Assembly (NCBI RefSeq): GCF_003259185.1
Contig: NZ_QGMP01000001.1
Location: 806,001-870,000 of the forward strand
Length of the DNA: 64,000 nucleotides
Reading direction: 5' to 3'
Source of the DNA: Isoalcanivorax indicus
GTDB lineage: Bacteria; Pseudomonadota; Gammaproteobacteria; Pseudomonadales; Alcanivoracaceae
The notes beneath the pieces are model-generated. The model had not been told where the DNA came from. It ran no database searches and saw only the letters and a list, made by a program, of their open reading frames with translations. The translations under genes and the position numbers were made by a program. This document shows positions 51,755 to 60,141 of this stretch, piece after piece; positions within the stretch are counted from its first letter, which is position 1, and every line of letters begins with the position of its first letter.

Positions 51755-52789
51755 ATGTTCCCGTTGATTGACACGGCGAGCCTGTCCCCGGGGGACCAGT
51801 TCGCTTTTTATGAAGCTGCCCTACAGGCGCGCCTCGCGCCGTTCCGGCTGGACCGCCGCGGTGCGGCGAACGCGCCCTTTGTGGCGCGCTTGCGGGCGCG
51901 ATCCCTGGCCGGCATGGATCTGGTGCACGGGCAGGGCGGCGCCCACGCCATCGGCCAGAACCGGGCCTGTGGCGCCGCCAACCCCTATCGCTACGGCCTG
52001 GTGATGGCCTTGCACGGCTGCGTTGCTGTGCAAACACTGGCGGGGCGTACCGATGTCATCGCCCCCGGCACACTGATTCTCACCGACAACCATCATTTGC
52101 CCGGCGCCTTGTCTTTCCCGCGCCGCATGAACGTGCTGACCCTGCAGGTGCCCGCCGGGCGTTTACCGCCGCAAGCGACAGCGCGCCTCGCGGCCGGGCC
52201 GGTGTTGTTCAATCCTGCACAGCGTCACCCTGCGGCGCCCCATGCTCGCCTGTTGGCCTGCTTCATGGCGGGCTTGCCGCGTCTGTCTATCCAGAAGCGC
52301 TCTCAACAGCACTCTCGGCCGCCGCACTCTGTGCAGAGTCAGACCGAAGAGGCCGCGCACGCTGATCAACTCAGCGGCCTGCTGACCCTCGCCTTGCGCG
52401 AACAGGGCATTGTCGGCGAGGCGCCGCTGACCCACGGCGATATGGATCAGGTCTACGCCCGCGCCGCCGACATGCTCATGGCCCGGCGCCTGCACTGCGC
52501 CAGCCTGACCCCCGCGCGGCTGGCCGCCGAACTGGGCATCTCCGAACGCCACCTGTTCCGCGTGCTGGCGGATACCGGGCAACGCTTTGGCCCCAGGCTG
52601 CGTCAGCAGCGCCTGGCTGCAGCGGCAGCCGACCTGGCTGATCCGTTGCAGGCACACCGCAGTGTGCTCGATATCGCCGTGGCACAAGGCTTCGTCAACC
52701 AGAGTCACTTCTCCCGCGCCTTCCGCGACACCTATGGCTGCGCCCCCGGTGTCTGGCGCACACGCCGCCACCCCACCATGTCAGTCTGA
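51755..52789 (+). CDS. AraC-family transcriptional regulator
   Basis: 344-residue regulator. The C-terminal 110 residues contain the two AraC helix-turn-helix motifs (TPARLAAELGISERHLFRVL, then SVLDIAVAQGFVNQSHFSRA and FRDTYGCAPGVWRTRR), while the N-terminal part is a ligand-binding region of the AraC_binding_2-like type (VMALHGCVAVQTLAGRTDVI, GTLILTDNHH). The inducer is unknown. It lies between two lipoprotein genes in the same direction, which may be its targets. Confidence 0.87.
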   Translation: MFPLIDTASLSPGDQFAFYEAALQARLAPFRLDRRGAANAPFVARLRARSLAGMDLVHGQGGAHAIGQNRACGAANPYRYGLVMALHGCVAVQTLAGRTDVIAPGTLILTDNHHLPGALSFPRRMNVLTLQVPAGRLPPQATARLAAGPVLFNPAQRHPAAPHARLLACFMAGLPRLSIQKRSQQHSRPPHSVQSQTEEAAHADQLSGLLTLALREQGIVGEAPLTHGDMDQVYARAADMLMARRLHCASLTPARLAAELGISERHLFRVLADTGQRFGPRLRQQRLAAAAADLADPLQAHRSVLDIAVAQGFVNQSHFSRAFRDTYGCAPGVWRTRRHPTMSV

Positions 52790-52948
52790 GCACAATCCCC
52801 CCTTATCCCATCCATTAGAGTGTTTGCGTCGGCGCCCACCGCAGCGGCCTTGTCAGGCCCGTGGGGAAAGCCCTCCTTGGGGAAGGAGCGAGGCGCCGAC
52901 ACCTTTTCGGTTGTGAATAAATCAGAGTGAAAAAACAAGGTGGGGTCC

Positions 52949-54682
52949 ATGACAACAAGACGTTTTGCCGTAACGTGGCTGCTTGCTGCGCTGTTTCTTG
53001 CTGCCGGCTGCGGAGGCAGTAGCAGCGCCACGCCCAGCTACACACTGCTCTACCTGGCTGCCGACGACGGCGAAGTACAAGGCCCCGCCGAGCAGACCGT
53101 ACGACGCGGTGATGATGGCGCGCCCGTCACTGCGGTGGCGGACCCGGGCTACCGCTTTACCGAATGGTCCGACGGCAACACCGACGCCACGCGCCAGGAC
53201 ATGGCCGTTGAGACCGACATCGAGGTGACCGCCCACTTCGCTGCAATGACGGTGCCCACCGATCTTGAGGCCGACGCCCTGGGCTACGACGGGCAGGTAC
53301 ACCTTGACTGGGCCCCCGTGCCGCAGGGCGCCAGTTATCACATCTATGTGGCCAGCGAGCCCATTCACGACATCGCCGACATTGGCACACTCGCCGATCA
53401 CAACCGCCACACCGTGGACGCACCGCCCGCCCATGTGCGCGGCTTGCAGAACGGCCGCGAATATTATTTTGTGGTCACCCACGTGGACGGCGACAACGAA
53501 AGCCTGCCCGGCAACCAAGCCAGCGCCACGCCTTTCTTTGCCCCGGTGGGCGGATTGCCCGGCACCGGCGTGCCGGCCTGCACCGCCGACGGCGAACGCG
53601 ACCTGCCATGCCCGGTGGCCGACTTCCCCGGCCAGGACGCTGAATTCGGCCGCATGGCCGCAGCACTGGACGGCACCCTGCTAAAAAGCGGCGACGGCCC
53701 GGACGCCTTCGACTTCAGCCGCATCTGCCACAACGGCGATGCCGCCGGGCAGGGCGATTGCCCACCCGAACCCGCCCTGGGCCCCGCCGCTGATCAATGG
53801 GGTTGCACCCGCGACAACGTCACCGGCCTGCTCTGGGAAGCGAAAATCAACCACAGCGGCGCCCTGCGTCACCAGGGCAACACCTACACCTGGCATGACC
53901 CCGACACTGCCACCAACGGCGGCGATGCCGGCGCGATCGATGGCGGCGACTGCAGCGGCAGCGCCTGCGACACCCACGCCTTCGCTGCCGCGGTCAATCA
54001 GGACGGCCTGTGCGGCCAACAGAACTGGCGCCTGCCGTCCATGCACGAACTGCACGCCATTCAGGCGCGCACACCGCAACCTGCAGGCGGCAGCCCACTG
54101 CCCGGCGAGCACTTCCCCAATGTGCCCCGCAGCGCCCTGTGGAGCGCCACCTCATCCGCCGCCACGCCGTCCCGCGCCTGGCTCTTGTCGTTCCTGTCCA
54201 GCACCACCTATGACCGAGACAAAGACGGCGCACGCGCCGTGATGCTGGTCAGCGGCCAGGCCGTGGACGGCCCCCTGGACGAAGCCGGGTTTACCGTCTC
54301 CGACGACACCGCGCTGCACCAACGCACCGGGCAACACTGGCGCCGCTGCGCCGCCGGGCAAACCTTCGACAACGGCGACTGCCTCGGCACCGCAGAGCGC
54401 TTCACCTGGCAGGCCGCACTGGCCTATGCCGACAGCGTCGACGGCTGGCGCCTGCCGAACATCCAGGAACTGTTCTCCATCATCGACAAACAACGCGCCA
54501 CCCCGGCCCTGGACACCAGCGTCTTCCGCAGCGGCCTGAGCAACGGCGCATTCTGGAGCGCGACCCCCGACCTCGGCAGCAGCAACTCCGCCTGGGTAGT
54601 GGGTATTCGCAGCGGGCAGACCAACCGCTACAGCACGACCAGTGATACGCAGCGTTATGTGGTGTTGGTGAGGGAGGATTGA
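52949..54682 (+). CDS. Multidomain lipoprotein with DUF1566 (Lcl C-terminal) repeats
   Basis: 577-residue surface lipoprotein with lipobox AAGC (Cys21). Residues about 30-95 resemble an InlB-type beta repeat (AVADPGYRFTEWSDGNTDAT), about 100-190 a fibronectin type III domain (LEADALGYDGQVHLDWAPVP), and two copies of the DUF1566 domain follow (about 280-430: TRDNVTGLLWEAKINHSG ... NWRLPSMHEL; and about 470-577: GWRLPNIQELFSIID). Such proteins are found on cell surfaces, with unknown ligands. The ATG at 52949 follows AAGG. Confidence 0.85.
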   Translation: MTTRRFAVTWLLAALFLAAGCGGSSSATPSYTLLYLAADDGEVQGPAEQTVRRGDDGAPVTAVADPGYRFTEWSDGNTDATRQDMAVETDIEVTAHFAAMTVPTDLEADALGYDGQVHLDWAPVPQGASYHIYVASEPIHDIADIGTLADHNRHTVDAPPAHVRGLQNGREYYFVVTHVDGDNESLPGNQASATPFFAPVGGLPGTGVPACTADGERDLPCPVADFPGQDAEFGRMAAALDGTLLKSGDGPDAFDFSRICHNGDAAGQGDCPPEPALGPAADQWGCTRDNVTGLLWEAKINHSGALRHQGNTYTWHDPDTATNGGDAGAIDGGDCSGSACDTHAFAAAVNQDGLCGQQNWRLPSMHELHAIQARTPQPAGGSPLPGEHFPNVPRSALWSATSSAATPSRAWLLSFLSSTTYDRDKDGARAVMLVSGQAVDGPLDEAGFTVSDDTALHQRTGQHWRRCAAGQTFDNGDCLGTAERFTWQAALAYADSVDGWRLPNIQELFSIIDKQRATPALDTSVFRSGLSNGAFWSATPDLGSSNSAWVVGIRSGQTNRYSTTSDTQRYVVLVRED

Positions 54683-54808
54683 CTGAACCAATTGAGTCTG
54701 GAGCGGAAGCCAGCTAGTCTTGCTCAGACGATCTTCACCGTTTGGATGCTGGGGCGCCAGGGCAAACAGCGGTGGCAGGGAGTGTCTGAGGCAGTTTTGG
54801 GTCTCGGG

Positions 54809-54859
54809 CGGAATTATTGCGAAACAGGTTGATAGTGGGCGTGTTTCGCAATAATTCCG
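54809..54859. repeat. Perfect 18-bp inverted repeat
   Basis: Arms CGGAATTATTGCGAAACA (54809-54826) and its exact reverse complement (54842-54859), separated by 15 bases. No T-run follows. The sequence is not near a gene start; a recombination site, element end or RNA hairpin are all open. Confidence 0.75.
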
Positions 54860-54977
54860 TGCGAGGAACAGGATATGCTAAGGATAAAAATTGAACTCAG
54901 GATTGACTTGAAAGCGGCTTGGTTAATCATTGCAACGCTTTGATTAACGGGTTTGCAGGCAGTCTTTTAACAGTTCG

Positions 54978-55010
54978 CAGAGAGGCCCGCCCAGAAAGCG
55001 GGCCTCTCTG
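54978..55010. terminator. Strong hairpin before the RHH gene
   Basis: 13-bp stem CAGAGAGGCCCGC/GCGGGCCTCTCTG with a 7-nt loop, followed by TATTTACC. It would stop transcripts entering from the left; the tail is only moderately T-rich. Confidence 0.65.
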
Positions 55011-55081
55011 TATTTACCGACAAAGAATAGCGGACCCCCGAAAGAAGACGAGCACACGCTAGAGCCTATCGAGGCAATCCC

Positions 55082-55321
55082 ATGCCTGAAACGACCACCA
55101 TCACCATCCGACTGCCGCTCGAACTCAAGACGCAGCTGGATCACCTTGCCGGCGCCACTAACCGAAGCAAGTCGTTGCTGGCTGCCGAGGCCATCCGCAA
55201 TTTCATCGAACTGAACGAATGGCGGGTGCGAGAACTGCAAGATGCTGTGCAGGAGGCCGCTGCTGGTGACTTCGCGGCCCCGGAAGAGGTGAGCACGGTG
55301 CTGGCCAAATGGGGTGAATAA
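55082..55321 (+). CDS. RHH (CopG/ParD-like) antitoxin, solitary
   Basis: 79-residue protein with an N-terminal ribbon-helix-helix domain (TITIRLPLELKTQLDHLAGA, then SKSLLAAEAIRNFIELNEW) and an acidic, toxin-binding-like C terminus (AAPEEVSTVLAKWGE). ParD-type antitoxins are normally followed by a ParE toxin with overlapping start, but here no toxin gene follows for over 300 bases. It may be an orphan or a regulator. Confidence 0.8.
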   Translation: MPETTTITIRLPLELKTQLDHLAGATNRSKSLLAAEAIRNFIELNEWRVRELQDAVQEAAAGDFAAPEEVSTVLAKWGE

Positions 55322-55690
55322 AAATTAAGGGCTGAGGAAGGGTCGGCTAGTCTGCATCAGTCGCTGAATATTCAAGTGACGCCCATCCACCAAAGCGTGT
55401 CCCTTTTGGCCTTCGATCCTGCCCTTGCCTCTTGCCCCCTTGGCCCACTAATCAGGCACCCGTGGATTGGTGGTGCCGGGTAATCCTCATAGCGTGTCCT
55501 ACCGGTTTGGCGGTTATCCGGAGCGGGGGGGGCAATTCTATGGAGTGGGAGGGCCGCCGCAACCGTGATAGGCGCCCCGGCGGCTGGATTGGCGGCTGCT
55601 ACAGACGCTATGCCTGATTTTTGTGATACAGTTGACACAATCAATATGTTGTGCTTATTTTAGTATGTGGCACAACATGTGGTGTTTGAG
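55322..55690. other. Gap ahead of the ImmA/IrrE gene
   Basis: About 370 bases. The left part has no recognisable gene; the right end carries the promoter and inverted repeat at 55632-55678. A decayed ParE toxin was looked for after the RHH gene but not found. Confidence 0.5.
55632..55678 (+). promoter_or_regulatory. Promoter and operator of the ImmA/IrrE gene
   Basis: TTGACA (55632-55637) and TATTTT (55656-55661) are separated by 18 bases. The arms ATGTTGTGC (55646-55654) and GCACAACAT (55670-55678) flank the -10 box and the start site, a typical repressor operator. A GTG at 55667 lies inside it, so translation more likely starts at 55691. Confidence 0.7.
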
Positions 55691-56389
55691 ATGACTGAAA
55701 ACGCAGAAAGGCCCTACAGCGAAGCAAGGCGGCTTCATAAAGAACTCTGGTCCAGGCGCTTTGAGCTTCTGGGGAGCGAGCCCTCATCTCCGATTGAGCT
55801 TCTGGAGCCTGAACTTGTGTGTCAGGTGCTAGGCGTTCGTTATCTTGAACTGCCGGACATCCCGAACCACTTCCCGGGAAGTAACCCCAAGTTCCAGATA
55901 GCGGGCTTGCTGGATCGGCAAGCCGGGAAGATAGCGGTTTCGGCGGAGTTTCCCCTAAAGACCATGCGTTTTACCGCGATGCATGAAGTGGGGCATTGGT
56001 GCATGCATGAACAAAATGTCATGCATCGAGACCGGGCTGTAGATGGTGATGTCTTAGTGAGGCCACAGCGTAACCACATGGAGCGTGAAGCGGACAAATT
56101 TGCCGCTTTCTTCTTGATTCCAGAGAACCTACTTCGCAATGCCTTTCAGCATACATTTGGCGTCGTTGCTCCAATAAGATTCTGCAATAACCTGGCGTAT
56201 GCGCTAAAGCCAGAGGATCCAGAGGCGTTGCTTTATTGTGACGCCGATTCGCTACAACGAGAGCTTGCAATTGCGAGGTGTGAATCACTCGGTAATCGAC
56301 GGTTTGTATCATTGGCTGATCAGTTCAAGGTATCAGTTAACGCAATGGCGATCAGGCTCAAGGAAACGGGTTTAGTAGCTTGGCCTTAA
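55691..56389 (+). CDS. ImmA/IrrE-family metallopeptidase
   Basis: 232-residue protein with the zinc peptidase motif H98-E99-V-G-H102 and a downstream acidic ligand region (EREADKFAAFFLIP). Such proteins cleave XRE-type repressors in mobile elements and toxin-antitoxin-like loci. A helix-turn-helix-like end (FVSLADQFKVSVNAMAIRLK) is usual. Normally an XRE repressor gene lies beside it; here none is adjacent, and a small proline-rich ORF follows. Start uncertain: 55691 is preferred, though its ribosome site is weak. Confidence 0.85.
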   Translation: MTENAERPYSEARRLHKELWSRRFELLGSEPSSPIELLEPELVCQVLGVRYLELPDIPNHFPGSNPKFQIAGLLDRQAGKIAVSAEFPLKTMRFTAMHEVGHWCMHEQNVMHRDRAVDGDVLVRPQRNHMEREADKFAAFFLIPENLLRNAFQHTFGVVAPIRFCNNLAYALKPEDPEALLYCDADSLQRELAIARCESLGNRRFVSLADQFKVSVNAMAIRLKETGLVAWP

Positions 56390-56404
56390 TCTGGAGGAAT
56401 CAGA

Positions 56405-56533
56405 ATGGCTAAAAAAACGGTCCCGGTAAAACCCTACAAGCGGTCCCCACCATCATCACCTGCAAAGACATCTCCAAAGCCAGGGCCCAAGACTGTGCCG
56501 GTCGGTCCCCATAAGAGATCGCCGCCGAGCTAA
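56405..56533 (+). CDS. Small basic, proline-rich protein (42 residues)
   Basis: Begins MAKKTVPVKPYKRSPPSS and ends VGPHKRSPPS; 11 prolines and ten lysines or arginines, no hydrophobic segment. GGAGGAATCAGA places a perfect ribosome site eight bases before ATG, 15 bases after the ImmA/IrrE stop, so it is very probably translated with it. The repeated KRSPP motif opens and closes the peptide. Unknown family; could be a nucleic-acid-binding tail protein or an element-borne small protein. Confidence 0.65.
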   Translation: MAKKTVPVKPYKRSPPSSPAKTSPKPGPKTVPVGPHKRSPPS

Positions 56534-56606
56534 GAGCCCATTGGTCCGCGTCTACTGACACAGCCCAAAGTTGCTTCAAGTTCGCTTGCGGAGATGGTTG
56601 TGGGGC

Positions 56607-56897
56607 TCAGATACGCAGCGCATCTCGCTCGATATAGGGCTTGAGTTCAGGGCGGAGTGCTTTCTCCGTGACCAGATCCACGGGATGACCCAGCAGGTCC
56701 TCCAGATAAAACTGGACCCCGAAATAGCGAGCCGATGTGGCCGGGCCGTCAAAGCTGACAAGGATGTCTATATCGCTACCCTCGCGGGCTTCATCACGAG
56801 ACATTGAGCCAAACAGCGCCAGAGAGCGAACATCATATTCGCCAGCCAGGGTTGGCATATGGTCCCGCAGTAGTCGCAGGGTCTGAGCTCTGTTCAT
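56607..56897 (-). CDS. MNT-type nucleotidyltransferase (MntA-like), solitary
   Basis: 96-residue minimal nucleotidyltransferase. The active-site pattern LFGSMSRDEAREGSDIDILV (G30-S31 and D42-x-D44) is intact. MntA antitoxins add AMP to HEPN RNase toxins; the HEPN gene usually follows directly, but neither side shows one. The second Met at 56897 follows GAGG; a GTG at 56906 is in frame. Confidence 0.85.
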   Translation of the reverse strand: MNRAQTLRLLRDHMPTLAGEYDVRSLALFGSMSRDEAREGSDIDILVSFDGPATSARYFGVQFYLEDLLGHPVDLVTEKALRPELKPYIERDALRI

Positions 56898-57037
56898 CTG
56901 GTTCACCTCGTCTCTTGCAATGAGTCTACCGCACGCGCTCAGGCTCTCAAATGTCTGACCCCACCAGCTCTTTAGTCTGCTGCCCGGTCTGAGGGCCCAC
57001 CTCGCCAGCTTGCGGGAGGATTGGCGTGAAACAGGTC

Positions 57038-57061
57038 GTTGATGTAGATCAATACATCAAC
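57038..57061. promoter_or_regulatory. Palindromic operator ahead of alkB
   Basis: Perfect arms GTTGATGTA and TACATCAAC around GATCAA, 59 bases before the alkB ATG. A 24-bp dyad fits a dimeric repressor such as TetR- or GntR-type factors. The regulator gene is not in the window. Confidence 0.65.
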
Positions 57062-57120
57062 AACCGTGACATTGTTCAATGGCATCGAACTGATCCCATT
57101 GACCGGTCCGGAGACAGACC

Positions 57121-58272
57121 ATGCTTGAGAATATCGACCCCAACACCATGATGCGCATCAAGAAGTGGGGCTTCCTGCTGTTCTGGCTGGCAGTCCTGCC
57201 CGTACTGCCGCTGGCGGCCTATATGGGCCGCGAGTCCGGCACTCAGGACTACTGGGCCTGGCTGATCTACTTCACCGTGTTTGGCATTGTCCCGGTGCTG
57301 GACTACATCGTTGGCAAAGACCCGAGCAACCCGGACGAACACACCGATGTGCCTGCCATGACCCGGGAACGCCTCTACCGCGTGTTCCCGTTTATTCTGG
57401 GGGCGGTCTGGCTGGCGGTGCTGTATTTCGCCGGGCATATCTTTGCCACCAACGACTACTCCCTGCTGGGCCAGGCCGGCTGGATTCTCTCGATCGGCAC
57501 CGTGGGTGGCGCCATCGGCATCGTGCTGGCCCATGAGCTGGTCCACAAAGACGCGAAAATCGAGAGCGGCTTCGGCGGCCTGCTGCTCGCCAGCGTCTGC
57601 TATGCCGGTTTCAAGGTGGAGCATATTCGTGGCCACCATGTGTTTGTGGCCACCCCGAACGACGGCGCCTCCGCCAAATTCAACCAGAGTGTCTGGCACT
57701 TTCTGCCGCGCGCCCTGGCGCACAACTTCCTGACCGCCTGGCAACTGGAAGCCCAGCGCCTCAAGCGCCAAGGCAAGCATCCCGTGAGCGTGCACAACGA
57801 ACTGATCTGGTGGTACGCCATCAGCGGCCTGTTCGCACTGTCCTTCTTCCTGCTCTGGGGCTGGCAGGGCGCCGTCTTCTTCCTGCTGGTGGGCCTGGTG
57901 GCCGGCAGCACCCTGGAAGTGATCAACTACGTCGAACACTACGGCCTGCACCGCCGCATACTGGACAACGGCAAATACGAACGCGTTACCCCGGCACACA
58001 GCTGGAACTCCAACTACTTCCTCACCAACCTGGCCCTGTTCCAGCTGCAACGCCACAGCGACCACCACGCCTACGGCAAACGCCGCTATCAGGTACTGCG
58101 CCACTACGAAGACAGCCCACAACTGCCCGGCGGCTACGCCGCCATGTATGTGCTGGCCCTGATCCCACCCCTGTGGAAGAAGGTGATGAACCCCCGCGTA
58201 GAGGCCTACTACCAGGGCGAAATGGACCAACTGTTCCGCGAACGGCCGAGAATCAACAATATTGTTGCCTGA
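57121..58272 (+). CDS. alkB: Alkane 1-monooxygenase
   Basis: 383-residue integral membrane di-iron enzyme that hydroxylates the terminal carbon of medium-chain alkanes with rubredoxin as electron donor. Six membrane helices alternate with the histidine boxes H138-ELV-H142, E167-H168-IRG-H172-H173, the extra NYVEHYG box with H273, and LQRHSDHHA with H312, H315 and H316. All are intact. GGAG precedes the ATG. No rubredoxin, rubredoxin reductase or alkS gene is adjacent. Product 1-alkanol would pass to alcohol and aldehyde dehydrogenases and then beta-oxidation. Confidence 0.96.
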   Translation: MLENIDPNTMMRIKKWGFLLFWLAVLPVLPLAAYMGRESGTQDYWAWLIYFTVFGIVPVLDYIVGKDPSNPDEHTDVPAMTRERLYRVFPFILGAVWLAVLYFAGHIFATNDYSLLGQAGWILSIGTVGGAIGIVLAHELVHKDAKIESGFGGLLLASVCYAGFKVEHIRGHHVFVATPNDGASAKFNQSVWHFLPRALAHNFLTAWQLEAQRLKRQGKHPVSVHNELIWWYAISGLFALSFFLLWGWQGAVFFLLVGLVAGSTLEVINYVEHYGLHRRILDNGKYERVTPAHSWNSNYFLTNLALFQLQRHSDHHAYGKRRYQVLRHYEDSPQLPGGYAAMYVLALIPPLWKKVMNPRVEAYYQGEMDQLFRERPRINNIVA

Positions 58273-58624
58273 ACGCCGGCAACCCCATACCGCTGTATGG
58301 GGTTGCCATCACATTTCCGGCGGGGCAGTATCAGGACAGGGTTACTGGCATGCCGGACAAGCGCCCGATAGAGGTGCTGCCGCAACGCTATCAATACGCT
58401 GGAAAATAGTGATGCTCGCTACGCATGGGATGATGCGTGGGATGTCGGGTAGGGCGGTAGCGTATCTGGGAGCGCCTGAGAACGAAGGCTGGATCAATCA
58501 TTCCCCCATAAATAGGAATTATATCTCTATGGAGGGTTTTAACTGATTTGAGTGAAAAACTAAAAATTATTGGAAATGGTATGAATCCTGAGGCAGGGGA
58601 GCTTATTAAAAAAGGGCATGATGT
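58273..58624. other. Gap after alkB
   Basis: 352 bases. It begins with the alkB hairpin, has no convincing gene up to about 58540, and ends in AT-rich sequence with a short open frame from a TTG at 58548 (about 70 codons, not supported by a proper start or family) that overlaps the next gene's start. Confidence 0.5.
58278..58307. terminator. Hairpin terminator of alkB
   Basis: Perfect 13-bp stem GGCAACCCCATAC/GTATGGGGTTGCC with a 4-nt loop, starting six bases after the alkB stop. No T-run, but the position and stability point to a terminator. Confidence 0.7.
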
Positions 58625-59989
58625 ATGTCGGAAGATACCGCGACGATTAAGGCGACTTTCAAAGATAATAAAATGGCTGCCGCAGTGTGCGACATATTCA
58701 AGAATATGGAACAGCCGCGAAACGGCAAGCGCATTGGAACGGATCAATTTCTGGCACTGATTGGTAATCTTAGCGAAGAGGCGAGAGCGCTATTCGAGCG
58801 ACCCATAAGGGCCAACCAGACTGATTACAAATGGCTCCTGAGGTACGTGCGGGATGAAAATCGCCCGCACTTCAAACACTTTTTCTCCTTTGCTTGCCAG
58901 GTTAGGCCGCAAGCTGATCGCATATGGATGGAACAGGAAGATCTGGCTAGTAATATGGCTCCCGATTTTGTTGAAAGGGAGGGGCGACAAGTCGAGATTT
59001 CCTGGATGTGGGGATTGCATGCAAATTTGGGCCTGCCGTTGCTCACGGCGGTGTTTATGGCGCTGGGGGCAGAGGTGAATGATTCATGGGTTTCATATGA
59101 AGACGGAGATCCACTGGAATGTGAGGAGGATAGTTTCGAATATGATGAGCCAGGATCCCATGACACCGAGACCCAGAATATAGAGGACGATAAGAATGAA
59201 ATTGAAGTTGACCTTTGCTGCTATTTTTATCCTTATGTTGAAGAGGAAATATTAAGGGGTATTTTCTCAAAGCAGTATAAAAACTTTCATTATTATGAAG
59301 ATAAAAATGGAAGTAATATTTCTTGGATACCTCTATCACGAAAGAATCGGGACGCGTCGAGCAAGGCACTCAATAAGATTGTGGGGATTGAAGGCTTGGT
59401 GACGTATGCCAACGAGTTTTACGAAGGGTCTTCATTCCCCTACAAATGGTACAAGATTGAGGATGGGGACATTGAAGTTATTCTTGATAGTGATGACTAT
59501 CCCGAAGAATTAATATCATTTATGACCGAATCAATTGATGATCGAGTCGGGAAGAAAGTGAACTGGTATTCACCTCGCATCGAAGATATAGTAAAAATTC
59601 ATCAGGATTTCTCGTTAAAAGATTATTTTGACTCTGCCTTGATTGATCTTGAAAGGCACAAGAGTGATGAATTTCTGCGTCATGAGAAGATATGGCGGGA
59701 TAATGGTGATAATGTAATATCGATTCTCAAGGATAAGAGGTTCCGCATACACTATTATAGTGATGCGTCATTGGAAATGGCCGAGAATTTAACGAACAGT
59801 ATGATAAAGGTGGGAATGTTCAGAAATGGAATCCTGCGAGAGATAGGTTTTGTAGAGAATAATTGCATCTGTGGTCCTGAGAGTTTGATGGCTGAAATGG
59901 AGTGCTTGCAGAGCAATATTCCAGAGCTTTCAAGCTATAGGATTTATACAGAGAATAATCTGAATGAAATTGAGTTGCACTTCAGGTGA
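58625..59989 (+). CDS. Large acidic protein of unknown function
   Basis: 454-residue cytoplasmic-looking protein, very rich in Asp and Glu in the middle (SYEDGDPLECEEDSFEYDEP), with aromatic-rich beta-like stretches (YEDKNGSNISWIPL, YPEELISFMTE). No membrane segment and no recognised motif. AAAGGG stands about nine bases before the ATG. Base composition is much more AT-rich than alkB on its left or the helicase on its right, suggesting transfer. A run of six As at about 58606-58611, just before the start, could mark a frameshift from the short upstream frame. Confidence 0.65.
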   Translation: MSEDTATIKATFKDNKMAAAVCDIFKNMEQPRNGKRIGTDQFLALIGNLSEEARALFERPIRANQTDYKWLLRYVRDENRPHFKHFFSFACQVRPQADRIWMEQEDLASNMAPDFVEREGRQVEISWMWGLHANLGLPLLTAVFMALGAEVNDSWVSYEDGDPLECEEDSFEYDEPGSHDTETQNIEDDKNEIEVDLCCYFYPYVEEEILRGIFSKQYKNFHYYEDKNGSNISWIPLSRKNRDASSKALNKIVGIEGLVTYANEFYEGSSFPYKWYKIEDGDIEVILDSDDYPEELISFMTESIDDRVGKKVNWYSPRIEDIVKIHQDFSLKDYFDSALIDLERHKSDEFLRHEKIWRDNGDNVISILKDKRFRIHYYSDASLEMAENLTNSMIKVGMFRNGILREIGFVENNCICGPESLMAEMECLQSNIPELSSYRIYTENNLNEIELHFR

Positions 59990-60141
59990 TCTGATCGCTG
60001 AATTCCTGGTTTTTCGTTCAGGGCAGCTGTGAACTTCGCGTCTGGAGGTCAAGGGTGAGGAAGAAACACGGTAACAATTTTGCGGTAGAGTGGGTGATGG
60101 CGTGGAGCGCCCACTATATTGAACGCGAGGGGCAGTAAGGC

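Larger units (their letters stand above)
54683..55081. other. Intergenic region with two large inverted repeats
   Basis: About 400 bases without a gene. It contains the 18-bp inverted repeat at 54809-54859 and the 13-bp hairpin at 54978-55010, both described separately. The remaining sequence gave no coding signal. Confidence 0.6.

Noticed and set aside
54978-55010. Second hairpin as part of a mobile element end
   Set aside because: GC-rich stem with a small loop and position before a gene fit a terminator better; its sequence differs from the repeat at 54809-54859.
58548-58760. 70-codon frame from TTG before the acidic protein gene
   Set aside because: Rare start with poor spacing to GGAGGG and mostly overlapping the next gene in another frame; kept only as a possible frameshift clue.
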